This document shows, one piece after another, positions 1-9,343 of a DNA stretch of 64,000 nucleotides; within the stretch, counting starts at the first letter, position 1; each line of letters starts with the position of its first letter. The position numbers and the translations under genes were made by a program. Under the pieces are notes generated by a model. That model saw only the letters and a list, made by a program, of their open reading frames with translations. It was not told the origin of the DNA and searched no databases. Location: contig NZ_CP049303.1 of the NCBI RefSeq assembly GCF_019443985.1, positions 1,302,001 through 1,366,000 of the forward strand, given 5' to 3'. Source of the stretch: Liquorilactobacillus hordei DSM 19519 (GTDB lineage Bacteria > Bacillota > Bacilli > Lactobacillales > Lactobacillaceae).

Positions 1-2
1 TG

Positions 3-38
3 CAAGTAGAACTTGACGAATTATACATTGAAGTATAG
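3..38 (+). CDS. C-terminal end of an upstream gene (partial)
   Basis: The first 38 bases read without interruption as a C-terminal tail ending in ELDELYIEV and a TAG stop at 36-38. The gene starts outside the window, so its identity cannot be read here. In lactobacilli a TrmH/SpoU-type RNA methyltransferase often precedes pheS, but this tail is too short to confirm that. Confidence 0.3.
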   Translation, partial: QVELDELYIEV

Positions 39-41
39 ACT
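13..41 (+). promoter_or_regulatory. Candidate promoter for the pheST T-box leader
   Basis: TTGACG (13-18) and TAGACT (36-41) lie 17 bp apart, just before the T-box leader. The -10 box is poor, so this is a weak call; TATAAA at 43-48 is an alternative -10 element with no good -35. Confidence 0.3.
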
Positions 42-60
42 CTATAAAAGAGTAAAGACA

Positions 61-310
61 TTGACGGAAAATAGTAGGATATTTTTTGTAGTCAGAGAGG
101 AATACAGTTGCTGAAATTATTCCGTATAGAAGTATCCGAATTTCATTTCCTTAGTTGCCATCGGGATTTAACTATTGATGAATGATGTGCCGCATACATG
201 GGCGTTAACATGAAAGTGCTAGTTGGTATTGACTTTGAAGTGTTGTACTGGCTAGAACAAGGGTGGTACCGCGAGACCTCGTCCCTTTGATGGGACGGGG
301 TCTTTTTGTC
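61..310 (+). promoter_or_regulatory. T-box leader controlling pheST (probable Phe specifier)
   Basis: The leader carries the conserved T-box sequence GGGTGGTACCGCG (261-273), immediately followed by a GC-rich intrinsic terminator (arms about 275-285 and 292-302, then TTTTT). The 5' part has the usual Stem I start (GGAAAATAGTAGGA, 66-79). A TTC triplet at 142-144, followed by A inside a GAATTTCA context, is the likely phenylalanine specifier. Uncharged tRNA-Phe would bind the specifier and T-box bulge and favour the antiterminator, switching on pheS and pheT. The exact Stem I boundaries are inferred, not folded. Confidence 0.93.
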
Positions 311-371
311 TTAAAAAGAGTATTTGTGATTTGTTACTATTATTATGAATGAACAGGAAAGGAAAAAGCAG

Positions 372-1424
372 ATGGACTTAAAAAGTAGGTTAACAGAGTT
401 AAAAGTGAAGGCTTTAGGTGAGATTAATACTGTTGATGATTTAAAGAAAATTAATGAAATTAGAGTTAATTTATTGGGGAAAAAGGGTCCCATTACAGAA
501 GTACTTCGTGGGATGAAGGATCTTTCAAAAGAGGAGCGACCAGTTGTCGGTAGCTTTGCAAATAAAGTACGCGATGAATTGACAGAAGCAATTGCGCAAA
601 GACGAGAAAAGTTAGAAATAATTAAAACTGCTAGAAAACTTGAAAAAGAAAAGATTGATGTTACATTACCAGGCGTTCCAGTTAAGGCAGGGCAACCACA
701 TATCATAATGCAAGTTATTGATCAACTAGAAAAACTTTTTCTAGGAATGGGTTATCAAGTTGTGGATGGTCCAGAAATTGAAGAAGATCATTATAATTTT
801 GAAATGATGAACTTACCAAAGGATCACCCAGCACGAGATATGCAAGATACTTTTTATATTAATGAACAAATCTTGATGCGCACTCAAACTTCTCCTGTAC
901 AGGCTCGTACAATGGAAAAACATGATTTTTCTAAGGGACCACTAAAGATGATTTCCCCTGGTAAGGTGTATAGGCGTGATACTGATGATGCAACACATTC
1001 CCATCAATTTCACCAAGTTGAAGGACTTGTTATCGATAAGCATATTACGATGGCTGATTTAAAGGGAACGCTACAAAGTATTGCTCGAACACTATTTGGA
1101 GATGAACGTGAAATTAGATTGCGTCCAAGTTATTTTCCTTTTACTGAGCCTTCAGTTGAAGTTGATGTTTCTTGTTTTAAGTGTGAAGGTAAAGGATGTG
1201 CTGTTTGTAAGCAAACTGGTTGGATTGAAGTTTTAGGAGCAGGAATGGTTCATCCTAACGTCTTAACAATGGCAGGAGTAGATTCAGAAATTTACGGTGG
1301 TTTTGCCTTTGGTTTAGGACCAGATCGTTTTGCAATGTTAAAATATGGGGTCGATGATATTCGTGAATTTTACTTAAATGATGTCCGCTTCTTATCACAA
1401 TTTGCGCAGAAAGGACAGAGATAA
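372..1424 (+). CDS. pheS: Phenylalanine--tRNA ligase alpha subunit
   Basis: Catalytic alpha subunit of the cytoplasmic alpha2beta2 phenylalanyl-tRNA synthetase, which charges tRNA-Phe. I chose ATG 372 (350 aa, the usual family length) because AGGAAAGG sits 9 bases upstream; the ATG at 345 has no ribosome site. Visible features: N-terminal coiled-coil region (residues 1-85), the class II catalytic core with an [10 protein letters not shown] segment, a Cys-rich turn ([17 protein letters not shown]) typical of Gram-positive PheS, and motif 3 ([11 protein letters not shown]) near the C-terminus. Its stop is directly followed by the pheT start, so the two are translationally linked. Expression is controlled by the upstream T-box. 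Confidence 0.97.
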   Translation: MDLKSRLTELKVKALGEINTVDDLKKINEIRVNLLGKKGPITEVLRGMKDLSKEERPVVGSFANKVRDELTEAIAQRREKLEIIKTARKLEKEKIDVTLPGVPVKAGQPHIIMQVIDQLEKLFLGMGYQVVDGPEIEEDHYNFEMMNLPKDHPARDMQDTFYINEQILMRTQTSPVQARTMEKHDFSKGPLKMISPGKVYRRDTDDATHSHQFHQVEGLVIDKHITMADLKGTLQSIARTLFGDEREIRLRPSYFPFTEPSVEVDVSCFKCEGKGCAVCKQTGWIEVLGAGMVHPNVLTMAGVDSEIYGGFAFGLGPDRFAMLKYGVDDIREFYLNDVRFLSQFAQKGQR

Positions 1425-3833
1425 ATGAAGATTTCTACAAAATGGCTCAAAGATTATATTGATTTAGATATTAATCCAGAAGAATTAGCTGAGAAGATTG
1501 AAAGAACGGCGGTTGAAGTTGACAGCGTTTCTAGACTTGATAAAAATTTAAAGAAGATTGTGGTAGGTGCAACTGTTGAAGTTAGAAAGCATCCGGAATC
1601 AGATCATCTTAATATTTGCAAAGTCGATATAGGAGAAGAAGAATTATCGCAAATTGTTTGTGGTGCTCCTAATATTGCTGCAGGTAAAAAGGTGATTGTA
1701 GCATTACCTAATTCAAGAATTGCTGGAAATGTGAAAATCAAAAGAGGAAAAATGCGAGGAGAAGTTTCTGAAGGAATGATTTGTTCGCTTCAAGAAATTG
1801 GTTTTTCAGAAAACGTTGTTCCTAAAGCATATGCCGATGGAATATACTTTCTTCCAGATAATGCTAAACCTGGTGAACCAGTGTATTCATATTTAGGAAT
1901 GGATGAAGACATTATTGACTTGGATGTTACGCCAAACCGAGCAGATATGCTAAGCATGCGTGGTACAGCCTATGAACTCGCAGCAATTTATGATAAGAAA
2001 GTAAGTTTGAAAAAGACTGAATTACAAGAAGATTTGACAGATAATATTTCTGATTATATTCAAGTAACAGCAGATAAAGAATTAGCTTCAACATATTTGC
2101 TACGTGTTATCAAAGATGTGAAGGTTGAAGAAAGTCCAATGTGGTTGCAAAAACGTTTATGGAATGCAGGCATTCGACCAATGAATAATGTTGTTGATGT
2201 AACAAACTATATTTTACTTGCATATGGTCAACCACTTCATTCTTTTGATTACCATAAAATTTCTGGTAAAAATATCGAAGTTCGACTTGCTAAGAAGGGT
2301 GAAACCTTAAAAACTTTGGATGAAGAAGAAAGAACACTTTTAGAAAGTGATATTGTGATTGCTGATAATAATGGGCCCATTGCATTAGCGGGTACTATGG
2401 GTGGTTTAAATAGTGGTATTTCGGCGAATACACAAGTTATTGCACTTGAAGCGGCTGTTTTTAATTCGTCAGCTATACGTAAAACTGCAAGAAAACATAA
2501 TTTACACAGTGAAGCTGCAATGCGATTTGAACGTGGAATTAATCAAGAAGCGGTTGCTGAAGCTCTTGATACAGCAGCACAATTGATTGCCGAGCTGGGT
2601 AATGGAAAAGTCGTTTCTGATGTTGCGGTTGGGGCTAAAAGTACTGTGCAACCAACAATCGTGAATATTTCAACAAAAAAAATCAACGATGTGTTAGGAA
2701 CTGAATTAAAAGACGAAGAAGTCAAGAATATTTTCATAAGGCTTGGTTTTAACGTAGAGGAAAAGAGTAATGTTTTCAACGTTTCTATCCCTGCAAGAAG
2801 ATGGGATATTAGTATTCCAGCTGATTTGATTGAAGAAGTTGCAAGAATTTATGGTTATGATAATTTACCTGCAACGTTGCCTAGTGGTGAATTAACACCT
2901 GGAAAGTATACGTATAAGCAACAAGTAATTCGTGATACAAGAAGTATCTTAGAAGAATCAGGATTAATGCAGGCAATTTCTTATGGTTTGACTTCTGACA
3001 AAAAAGCACAAAGATTTATGATGGAAGATGCACAAGCAACTAAGTTAGATTTTCCAATGAGTTCAGATAGAACAACAATCAGAATGAATCTGATTAGTGG
3101 TTTACTAGATGATGTGGCTTATAACAATGCACGTAAAGTTTCGAATGTGATGTTGTACGAGCAGGGACGTGTTTTTTACCGTGATGAAGGTAGGGACCGC
3201 CCACGTGAGATTGAGCACATAGCAGCTGCTATGACGGGATTATACTCAGTGCAGTCATGGCACGATGAGAAAAAACAAGTTGATTTTTATGTTGCTAAAG
3301 GAATTGTTGAACATCTGTTAGGCAAATTAGGGATTAAGGATGTTAGATACAATGCTTCACAAAAACATGAAGAGATGCACCCTGGAAGAACAGCTGACAT
3401 TTTTGTAGATAATCTTTTTATCGGCTTTGTGGGGGAAGTTCATCCAAATATTGCTAAGGAATATGGAATAGGACGAACATACGTCTTCGAGCTTGATTTG
3501 CAAAAAATTATTGATTTCAATAATGAATTAATTACGTATCAACCTGTATCAAAATATCCGGTTATTACACGAGATGTTGCACTAGCTGTCAATAAGAATA
3601 TTACAAACGCTGATATTATTAACTTTATTAAGACACAAAGTGGGAAGATTCTAAGTGATATTCAACTTTTTGATGTCTATGAAGGTGGCAAGTTGGGTGT
3701 TGAACAAAAATCATTAGCTTATGAGTTAACGTATAGTGATAATACGAAAACACTTGCAGATGAGATTGTAAATGCTGATTTTGAAAAGGTAATGAGGAAA
3801 CTACAAGAAAAATTTGATGTAGAAATTCGTTAA
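1425..3833 (+). CDS. pheT: Phenylalanine--tRNA ligase beta subunit
   Basis: Beta subunit of phenylalanyl-tRNA synthetase, 802 aa, the standard bacterial length. Domains in order: N-terminal B1 segment, EMAP-type tRNA-binding OB fold (about 40-150, with HPESDHLNICKVD), B3/B4 editing domain (about 205-375, which hydrolyses mischarged Tyr-tRNA-Phe), B5 domain (about 400-475), the catalytic-like core, and a C-terminal ferredoxin-fold anticodon-binding domain (about 705-802, beginning YQPVSKYPVITRDVA). It begins at the base after the pheS stop. A strong terminator follows, so pheST ends here. Confidence 0.97.
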   Translation: MKISTKWLKDYIDLDINPEELAEKIERTAVEVDSVSRLDKNLKKIVVGATVEVRKHPESDHLNICKVDIGEEELSQIVCGAPNIAAGKKVIVALPNSRIAGNVKIKRGKMRGEVSEGMICSLQEIGFSENVVPKAYADGIYFLPDNAKPGEPVYSYLGMDEDIIDLDVTPNRADMLSMRGTAYELAAIYDKKVSLKKTELQEDLTDNISDYIQVTADKELASTYLLRVIKDVKVEESPMWLQKRLWNAGIRPMNNVVDVTNYILLAYGQPLHSFDYHKISGKNIEVRLAKKGETLKTLDEEERTLLESDIVIADNNGPIALAGTMGGLNSGISANTQVIALEAAVFNSSAIRKTARKHNLHSEAAMRFERGINQEAVAEALDTAAQLIAELGNGKVVSDVAVGAKSTVQPTIVNISTKKINDVLGTELKDEEVKNIFIRLGFNVEEKSNVFNVSIPARRWDISIPADLIEEVARIYGYDNLPATLPSGELTPGKYTYKQQVIRDTRSILEESGLMQAISYGLTSDKKAQRFMMEDAQATKLDFPMSSDRTTIRMNLISGLLDDVAYNNARKVSNVMLYEQGRVFYRDEGRDRPREIEHIAAAMTGLYSVQSWHDEKKQVDFYVAKGIVEHLLGKLGIKDVRYNASQKHEEMHPGRTADIFVDNLFIGFVGEVHPNIAKEYGIGRTYVFELDLQKIIDFNNELITYQPVSKYPVITRDVALAVNKNITNADIINFIKTQSGKILSDIQLFDVYEGGKLGVEQKSLAYELTYSDNTKTLADEIVNADFEKVMRKLQEKFDVEIR

Positions 3834-3837
3834 TTTG

Positions 3838-3884
3838 ATACGAAAAAGCTATGGATAGTAGAAAATCTGTGGCTTTTTTCGTAT
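3838..3884 (+). terminator. Intrinsic terminator after pheT
   Basis: Inverted repeat ATACGAAAAAGC (3838-3849) with GCTTTTTTCGTAT (3872-3884). The 3' arm is itself T-rich. Confidence 0.8.
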
Positions 3885-3984
3885 TAATTAATTTTTGAAT
3901 ATCAAGTAATATCGAATCTTGATGCAAATTTAAGCAATTTTATGTATAATGTAATGGATAGTGTATTTCGAATGGAGGGATACT

Positions 3985-5112
3985 TTGAATAACAATAATG
4001 AGGACAATGTAGACTTGCAAAATAATAAAAATAACAAGCTTTTTGCAAATCGAATTGTTCGAGGTGTGTTGCTCCTGATAGTTGTTTTACTGGTAGTTAT
4101 AGGAATTATCGGTCATCATTACTTCGAAACTGCAAAGAAGCCGCTAAACCCTAATAGTGATAAGGTAATCGAAGTTAAGGTACCAATTGGCAGTACAACT
4201 AAGCAGATTGGTAGTATTCTAGAGAGCAAGAATGTGATAAAAAGTGGTTTTGTTTTTGATTATTACGTTAAAGCAAAAAAGTATGGTCAGTTTAAAGCAG
4301 GGTATTATGAATTAAAACCTTCAATGACTTTGAAACAAATAGCTCTTAAATTGCAAAAAGGTGGCGAAAGTCAGTCACGAAGTTCAGGGAAGGTCCTTGT
4401 TCGTGAAGGTGTGACAGCTTCGCAAATTGGTGATGTAATACAAAAGAACACAAAGTTTAAGAAAAAATCATTTTTAGCGTTGTTAAATAACAAGACCTTT
4501 TTAAATGAATTAAAGGGACAGTATCCAGATTTATTGGGCTCAGCAGTGGATGCAAAAAAAGTAAGATACAAGTTAGAAGGATACTTGTATCCTGCAACAT
4601 ATACTGTTGCAAAGAAGAGTACATTAAAGCAGCTGGTAACCTCAATGGTTATGAAGACTGATGAAATGCTGAAGCCTTATTATGCACAAATTAGTAAAAA
4701 TGGATGGACTGTTCAAAAAGTCTTGACATTAGCTTCTTTAGTCGAGCGTGAAGGTGTAACTGACTCGGATCGAAAGAAGATTGCAGGTGTTTTTGAAAAT
4801 AGATTGGATAAAAACATGAAAATTCAATCAGATATATCCGTGTTATATGCTCTTGGAAAACATAAAAAAACTGTTACTTATAAAGATTTGAAGGTTGATT
4901 CACCTTATAATCTATACACAAATACTGGTGTAGGCCCTGGGCCATTTAATAATCCTAGTATTGATTCGATAGAGGCAGTATTAAATCCAACTGATAGAGA
5001 CAAGAATTATTTGTACTTTATCGCGAATATTAAGACGGGTAAAGTATACTATTCACAGACTTATGGAGAACACCAGAAACTGACTGCAAAGTTAGCAAAG
5101 GATAATAATTAG
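3985..5112 (+). CDS. mltG: Endolytic murein transglycosylase MltG (YceG-like)
   Basis: Membrane-anchored lytic transglycosylase that cuts nascent glycan strands and sets their length. I chose TTG 3985 (375 aa) because TGGAGGGA lies just upstream at 3973-3980; GTG 3961 lies before that site. A short charged cytoplasmic segment is followed by one transmembrane helix (about residues 28-50) and an extracytoplasmic LysM-like region, then the YceG domain. The catalytic glutamate is expected in LASLVEREG, and the family motif GVGPGPFNNP is present. A TATAAT at 3945-3950 may be its -10 box. The order mltG-udk-greA is common in lactobacilli. Confidence 0.93.
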   Translation: MNNNNEDNVDLQNNKNNKLFANRIVRGVLLLIVVLLVVIGIIGHHYFETAKKPLNPNSDKVIEVKVPIGSTTKQIGSILESKNVIKSGFVFDYYVKAKKYGQFKAGYYELKPSMTLKQIALKLQKGGESQSRSSGKVLVREGVTASQIGDVIQKNTKFKKKSFLALLNNKTFLNELKGQYPDLLGSAVDAKKVRYKLEGYLYPATYTVAKKSTLKQLVTSMVMKTDEMLKPYYAQISKNGWTVQKVLTLASLVEREGVTDSDRKKIAGVFENRLDKNMKIQSDISVLYALGKHKKTVTYKDLKVDSPYNLYTNTGVGPGPFNNPSIDSIEAVLNPTDRDKNYLYFIANIKTGKVYYSQTYGEHQKLTAKLAKDNN

Positions 5113-5135
5113 AATGAATGAAGGAGAAACTAGAG

Positions 5136-5792
5136 ATGACAGCAAATTCGAGCAAGAAACGACCTGTTATTATTGGAGTTACAGGGGGCTCGGGCAGTGG
5201 GAAAACTTCTGTAAGCATGGCAATTTTTAACCAATTAAAGCAGCATTCACTTTTAATGGTTCAAGAAGACTCATATTATAAGGATCAGAATGATATGTCT
5301 TTTGAAGAGCGGATAAAGGTTAACTATGATCATCCAGATGCTTTTGATACTGATTTGCTGATTGAACATTTACAGGATCTTCTAAATTGGAAACAAGTTG
5401 CAGTTCCGGTGTATGATTATAGTGCACATACTAGAAGCGACAAGGTGTTAATGCAAGATCCACAGGAAGTAATAATTGTTGAAGGAATTCTTGTGCTTAA
5501 TGACCAACGTCTACGTGATCTGATGGATATTAAAATTTTTGTTGACACTGATGATGATATTAGAATTATCAGGCGAATAAAACGAGATACTGAGGAACGA
5601 GGACGCTCATTGGAATCGATAATTTCACAGTATTTACGAACAGTGAAGCCCATGTATCATCAATTTATTGAACCAACTAAGAGATATGCTGATATTATTG
5701 TACCTGAGGGCGGTGCGAATCAAGTGGCAATTGATTTATTGACAACGAAGATTCGTGACGTTCTTCGTCATAATAGACATGCACATAGTTAA
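5136..5792 (+). CDS. udk: Uridine kinase
   Basis: Phosphorylates uridine and cytidine to UMP and CMP in pyrimidine salvage. Walker A GGSGSGKT lies about 15 residues from the start, and a uridine-binding YDHPDAFD segment and [12 protein letters not shown] lid region are recognisable. I chose ATG 5136 (218 aa) because AAGGAG (5120-5125) is 10 bases upstream; ATG 5118 overlaps that site. It lies 23 bases after mltG and 26 before greA, consistent with one operon. Confidence 0.94.
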   Translation: MTANSSKKRPVIIGVTGGSGSGKTSVSMAIFNQLKQHSLLMVQEDSYYKDQNDMSFEERIKVNYDHPDAFDTDLLIEHLQDLLNWKQVAVPVYDYSAHTRSDKVLMQDPQEVIIVEGILVLNDQRLRDLMDIKIFVDTDDDIRIIRRIKRDTEERGRSLESIISQYLRTVKPMYHQFIEPTKRYADIIVPEGGANQVAIDLLTTKIRDVLRHNRHAHS

Positions 5793-5818
5793 TTTATTTT
5801 GAGAGGAGTCATAATTAT

Positions 5819-6295
5819 ATGGCAGAAGAAAAAACATACCCAATGACAGTTGAGGGAAAACAAAAGTTAGAAGAAGAATTAAACACACTTAAAACAACTA
5901 AACGTTCAGAAATTATTGAACGAATTAAAATTGCACGTAGTTTTGGTGATTTATCTGAAAACTCTGAATACGAATCAGCAAAAGATGAGCAATCTTTTGT
6001 TGAAGGTCGAATAAAAACAATCGAACAGATGTTGAACCATGCAGAAATTATTGATAATGGTGATATAGATGCTGATGAAATTGCTGTTGGAAAATCTGTA
6101 ACATTTCAAGAATTACCCGATGAAGAACCTGAAACTTATTCAATTGTAGGTGCTGCAGAGGCAGACCCATTTGCTGGAAAGATATCAAATGAATCGCCAA
6201 TTGCAAAAGGATTAGTAGGGCATCGATTAGGAGAAGTTGTTGAAATTGAAACTCCTGGCGGTTCGATGAAAGTTAAGATTACTGAAGTCAAATAA
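5819..6295 (+). CDS. greA: Transcription elongation factor GreA
   Basis: Rescues backtracked RNA polymerase by stimulating cleavage of the nascent transcript. It is 158 aa, the normal length. An N-terminal antiparallel coiled coil (about 1-78, with the tip sequence [16 protein letters not shown]) precedes a C-terminal FKBP-like domain (about 85-158). GAGAGGAG upstream is a good ribosome site. Its native terminator region has been separated from it by the IS3 insertion that begins about 40 bases after its stop. Confidence 0.96.
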   Translation: MAEEKTYPMTVEGKQKLEEELNTLKTTKRSEIIERIKIARSFGDLSENSEYESAKDEQSFVEGRIKTIEQMLNHAEIIDNGDIDADEIAVGKSVTFQELPDEEPETYSIVGAAEADPFAGKISNESPIAKGLVGHRLGEVVEIETPGGSMKVKITEVK

Positions 6296-6381
6296 TAGTT
6301 AGTTAAGAAGGATGGGAGTGTGATATAAGTGAAGTGCCTTACAAAACTTGGACATGTAAATCAAGTTTTGGAGGTGCTTTT

Positions 6382-6900
6382 TTGACACGTAATTATACCT
6401 ACAGCTTTAAGTTGAAAGTAGTTAAAGAATATTTAAATGGTGAAAATTCACTCCACACACTGTGTCTGAAATATAAGATGCCGAGTGATACTCCATTAGT
6501 AATTTGGGTGTCGCGTTATAAAGCTTTTGGTCCTACCGGACTTAAACAGCTTAAACGCCGGCACTATTCTAATGATTTCAAGGTAGCGGTTATTACCTAT
6601 TACTTGAACCATTCTACCAGTATTCAAAAAACAGCCATCCACTTTGATATCAGCCACACAGTCGTTTATAATTGGCTTAAATTAATGCGGCAATTTGGAA
6701 TTAAAGCCGTAATTTCATCTAAGATAGGACGACCCAAGATGGTTAAGAAAAAGAAAGAAACATCCAAGAAAAAGACCGAACAACAGTTAATAGAGAGACA
6801 ACAAAAACAAATCAGACATTTAGAACAGGAACTTTCCTATACTAAAATTGAGAATGTTTATCTAAAAAAATTGGATGCCGTAATTCGAAACAAAAAATAG
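6382..6900 (+). CDS. IS3-family transposase OrfA
   Basis: DNA-binding half of the transposase. I prefer the TTG start at 6382 because GGAGGTG (6370-6375) precedes it; the GTG at 6334 lies at the very end of the element. Two helix-turn-helix segments (residues about 10-55 and 65-115) are followed by a basic linker (KMVKKKKETSKKKTEQQ) and a leucine-zipper-like coiled coil ending in RNKK. It ends in TAG directly after a run of six A. In copy 2 this codon is CAG. Confidence 0.88.
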   Translation: MTRNYTYSFKLKVVKEYLNGENSLHTLCLKYKMPSDTPLVIWVSRYKAFGPTGLKQLKRRHYSNDFKVAVITYYLNHSTSIQKTAIHFDISHTVVYNWLKLMRQFGIKAVISSKIGRPKMVKKKKETSKKKTEQQLIERQQKQIRHLEQELSYTKIENVYLKKLDAVIRNKK

Positions 6901-6926
6901 CACTAAAAGTTAAAACAATTAACGAA

Positions 6927-7769
6927 TTGCGGCGTGATTATCCCTTTATTACGCTCTTAAAAGTTGCGGGACTTGCGCGTTCGACGTATTACTATCATTT
7001 AGCTTGTCTAAACCGGCCTGATAAATATCGTCAGGTTAAACAAATTATTCGGCAAGAATTTGCCCGCTCTCATCAAACTTATGGTTATCGTCGCATGAGA
7101 TTTGTTTTAAAACAGCATCATGTTAAACTTTGTCTAGAAACTGTTCGTAAAATTATGTTTTCTATGGGTCTGAAAGTTACTCTTTTTTCAAAACATTCTG
7201 GGCGGTACAACTCATATCATGGTCATGTTGGACAGGTGGTACCTAACTTGCTCAAGCAACAATTCAAGGCCCATAAACCATATACTGTTTTGCATACTGA
7301 CGTCAGTCAGTTTAAACTTACGTGTGGAAAATGGGGTTATATTTCGACAGTTATTGATGAGGCTAGTAATGAAGTTTTAGCCGCTAAAGTTAGTTCAACA
7401 CCCAATCGTGTTTTAATCGATCAAACCCTTGAGACAGTCATTAAAAAGATTCCCGCAACCACTAAACCAATTCTACACTCTGATCAAGGGTGGCAATATC
7501 AAATGACCAATTATCAAGCTAAACTAAGACATCATCATTTCATTCAAAGCATGTCTCGTAAGGGAAATTGTTTAGACAATGCCCCAGTTGAGAGCTTTTT
7601 CAGTATGCTTAAACGTGAATGTTTAAGGCGCATTAAGGTTACTTCTCTCAATGAACTAAGTACGTTAGTGGAACATTATGTTGCTTGGTATAATACCCAG
7701 CGAATTTCACTTAAGCGGCATGGATTAACTCCAGTTGAATATCGTAAACAGTATCTAACTAACAATTAA
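6927..7769 (+). CDS. IS3-family transposase OrfB (DDE integrase domain)
   Basis: Catalytic half, 280 aa as annotated from TTG 6927. The frame is open further upstream through the A6 run at 6892-6897, in the -1 frame relative to orfA, so the active product is probably an OrfAB fusion made by -1 frameshifting. Recognisable parts: HTH_21-like N-terminus (HQTYGYRRMR) and the DDE core with LHTDVSQF (first Asp), LHSDQGWQY (second Asp) and NCLDNAPVESFFSMLKRE (Glu). Confidence 0.9.
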   Translation: MRRDYPFITLLKVAGLARSTYYYHLACLNRPDKYRQVKQIIRQEFARSHQTYGYRRMRFVLKQHHVKLCLETVRKIMFSMGLKVTLFSKHSGRYNSYHGHVGQVVPNLLKQQFKAHKPYTVLHTDVSQFKLTCGKWGYISTVIDEASNEVLAAKVSSTPNRVLIDQTLETVIKKIPATTKPILHSDQGWQYQMTNYQAKLRHHHFIQSMSRKGNCLDNAPVESFFSMLKRECLRRIKVTSLNELSTLVEHYVAWYNTQRISLKRHGLTPVEYRKQYLTNN

Positions 7770-7802
7770 AACAAACATGTCCAACTTTTTTAAGGCAGTA
7801 CA

Positions 7803-7903
7803 AAGTCGGGAAAATTTGAGTACTAACTCGAAATTACGAATATAGCGAGTAACTTGCTATGAGTAATTCGAAGTTAGACGGAGAATTTTGACTTATGGAA
7901 CAC
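7803..7903. repeat. Near-palindromic repeat flanking IS3 copy 1
   Basis: From AAGTC (7803) to GACTT (7894) the sequence is an imperfect palindrome: CTAACT, AATTAC and a centre of about 17 bp (TAGCGAGTAACTTGCTA) each pair with their partners further on. The outermost piece ACTTATGGAACACG (7891-7904) is the inverse complement of sequence on the other side of the IS (AGTGTG..ATAAGT, 6317-6330). The IS therefore appears to sit inside one arm of a palindromic element of about 120 bp. The same structure is present at 17225-17325. Confidence 0.75.
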
Positions 7904-7921
7904 GTTTATACAGAATAATTA

Positions 7922-7968
7922 GCGAGGCTGAGTCAAAATTTAACTTTTGGCACAGCCTCTCTTTTTTT
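7922..7968 (+). terminator. Intrinsic terminator downstream of IS3 copy 1
   Basis: GAGGCTGAGTCAAAA and TTTTGGCACAGCCTC form a long stem, followed by TCTTTTTTTG. It belongs to a family of similar terminators in this window (also 12157, 17346, 25588 and 43003). It may originally have served greA. Confidence 0.8.
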
Positions 7969-8050
7969 GCTCGCATCAAAATTATGAGATAATAACATGT
8001 CATTGCAAAAATTTAGGGGTATAATACGCGAATGAAAGGATTGTTTATAT

Positions 8051-8461
8051 ATGAAAAAAACGATACTTATTTATAGTTGTATCTCTATTTCTTTGCTGGG
8101 ATTAATGTTATATGAAAAGAGTAAAAAAAGGATTTTAGAAAATAAAAAGCTTGAAGAGAATTTACTAATAGTTCCCATTAATGGTGAAGTTGTTAAGAAA
8201 AAAGAAGTATCACCTATCTCTACCGAATGCCCCTTAATCAGAATACATAGTAAAAGTGATGCCCTTTCTCTGGTAGAGGACCAATTAGGCGATAACGGTG
8301 GAGATTGGACATGGAGTTGTTTGTGGAACGATGATAAGAAGTTTTTTGTAAAGGCAATCTCTCAAACTGCTCTTACTGAGGGGGCAATGACAGGAACTGC
8401 ATATACGGTATATGTGTATCGAGATGGTTCTATCAAGGAAAATATGTTTGATTTAAAATAA
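8051..8461 (+). CDS. Small membrane-anchored protein, unknown function
   Basis: 136 aa. Residues 5-21 (ILIYSCISISLLGLMLY) form one N-terminal hydrophobic helix with a positive KKT start, followed by a basic stretch, so it is probably anchored with the rest outside; no lipobox is seen. The outer part has two cysteines (CPLIRIH and WSCLW) that could form a disulfide and a C-terminal beta-rich segment ending in YRDGSIKEN. AAAGGA (8035-8040) is the ribosome site and TATAAT (8020-8025) a probable -10 box. I do not recognise the family. Confidence 0.7.
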   Translation: MKKTILIYSCISISLLGLMLYEKSKKRILENKKLEENLLIVPINGEVVKKKEVSPISTECPLIRIHSKSDALSLVEDQLGDNGGDWTWSCLWNDDKKFFVKAISQTALTEGAMTGTAYTVYVYRDGSIKENMFDLK

Positions 8462-8535
8462 TGATAAAGGGTTCCTATAGCGTAAATCAAGTGATAAAAT
8501 TATTTCATCAATTATGTAAGGAAGTGTTGTGACAA

Positions 8536-9285
8536 ATGATCAAAAATACGATGATTGATAATCAGGTTACTCATAAAACAATTAGAGCTTTTAAAAATCA
8601 AAATTTAACAAAGGAACAAGTAGTTACATTGGTAGAAGTTGCAAGACATACATCATCAAGTATGTTTATGCAGCAATTTTCTATAATACACCTTACTGAT
8701 GAAAAAAAGAGAATGTACGTTAGAAAAATTTCAGGTCAAAATTATGTTGGAGCAAATGGAGATCTATTTATTTTCATAGTTGATTTACACCGAAATCAGA
8801 GTATAAGACGACAATTAGGTGAAGATGATGGTAGGCTCCATAAAACAGATATTTTTTTACAAGGTGTCGAAGATACAGTTTTAGCAGTACAAAACATGGT
8901 TAATGCGGCTGCAAGTATGGGATTAGGAGCAGTTATTTTGGGTAGTATTAATAATAAACCAAAAGAATTACTAAATGTGTTGGAACTACCTAAAATGACA
9001 TTTCCCATACTTGGGTTACAAGTGGGGGTAGCAGATCAGATGCCACAGCTAAAACCTCGATTGCCATTAGATGCGATTTTTTTTGAAAATGAATATCAAG
9101 AAATTAATATAGGTGATTTAGAGGAATATGACAAGATTGTACAAACATATTATGATTTACGTGATTCTAATCGTAGAATTGACTCATTTACGAAGCAGGT
9201 AAGCTCTAAAAAGCTGGGAACAAAAGAGACCAAAAGAGATGAACTACTCAAGACGCTACATGACCAAGAACTTTGTTTAGAATAA
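8536..9285 (+). CDS. Nitroreductase-family NAD(P)H-dependent FMN oxidoreductase
   Basis: 249 aa, the size of the NfsA/Frp group. It begins with the family pattern HKTIRAFKNQNL and ends with a basic C-terminal tail. VAAASMGLGAVILGSI-like sequence (NAAASMGLGAVILGS) and PILGLQVGVAD match the FMN-binding central core. Such enzymes reduce nitro compounds, quinones or flavins. AAGGAAG upstream is the ribosome site. It precedes a tRNA gene with its own promoter. Confidence 0.87.
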   Translation: MIKNTMIDNQVTHKTIRAFKNQNLTKEQVVTLVEVARHTSSSMFMQQFSIIHLTDEKKRMYVRKISGQNYVGANGDLFIFIVDLHRNQSIRRQLGEDDGRLHKTDIFLQGVEDTVLAVQNMVNAAASMGLGAVILGSINNKPKELLNVLELPKMTFPILGLQVGVADQMPQLKPRLPLDAIFFENEYQEINIGDLEEYDKIVQTYYDLRDSNRRIDSFTKQVSSKKLGTKETKRDELLKTLHDQELCLE

Positions 9286-9301
9286 TTAATTTATGATTGC
9301 A

Positions 9302-9330
9302 TTGCATTTCACTCTGATAATTGATATAAT
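9302..9330 (+). promoter_or_regulatory. Promoter of tRNA-Ser
   Basis: TTGCAT (9302-9307), a 17-bp spacer and TATAAT (9325-9330), with the mature tRNA beginning 13 bases later. Confidence 0.75.
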
Positions 9331-9343
9331 ATTTATCGTTGTT

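Larger units (their letters stand above)
6335..7797 (+). mobile_element. IS3-family (IS150-like) insertion sequence, copy 1
   Basis: The element runs from TGCCTTACAAAACTTGGACA to its inverted counterpart ending TTTTTTAAGGCA, with TG...CA termini as in the IS3 family. Imperfect terminal repeats are about 24 bp. It holds orfA and orfB in the -1 arrangement. A second copy lies at 15757-17219. Both copies share flanking sequence: about 20 bp on the left and about 115 bp on the right, so each sits inside a larger repeated palindrome (see repeat at 7803-7903). No simple target duplication abuts the TG/CA ends. Confidence 0.9.
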
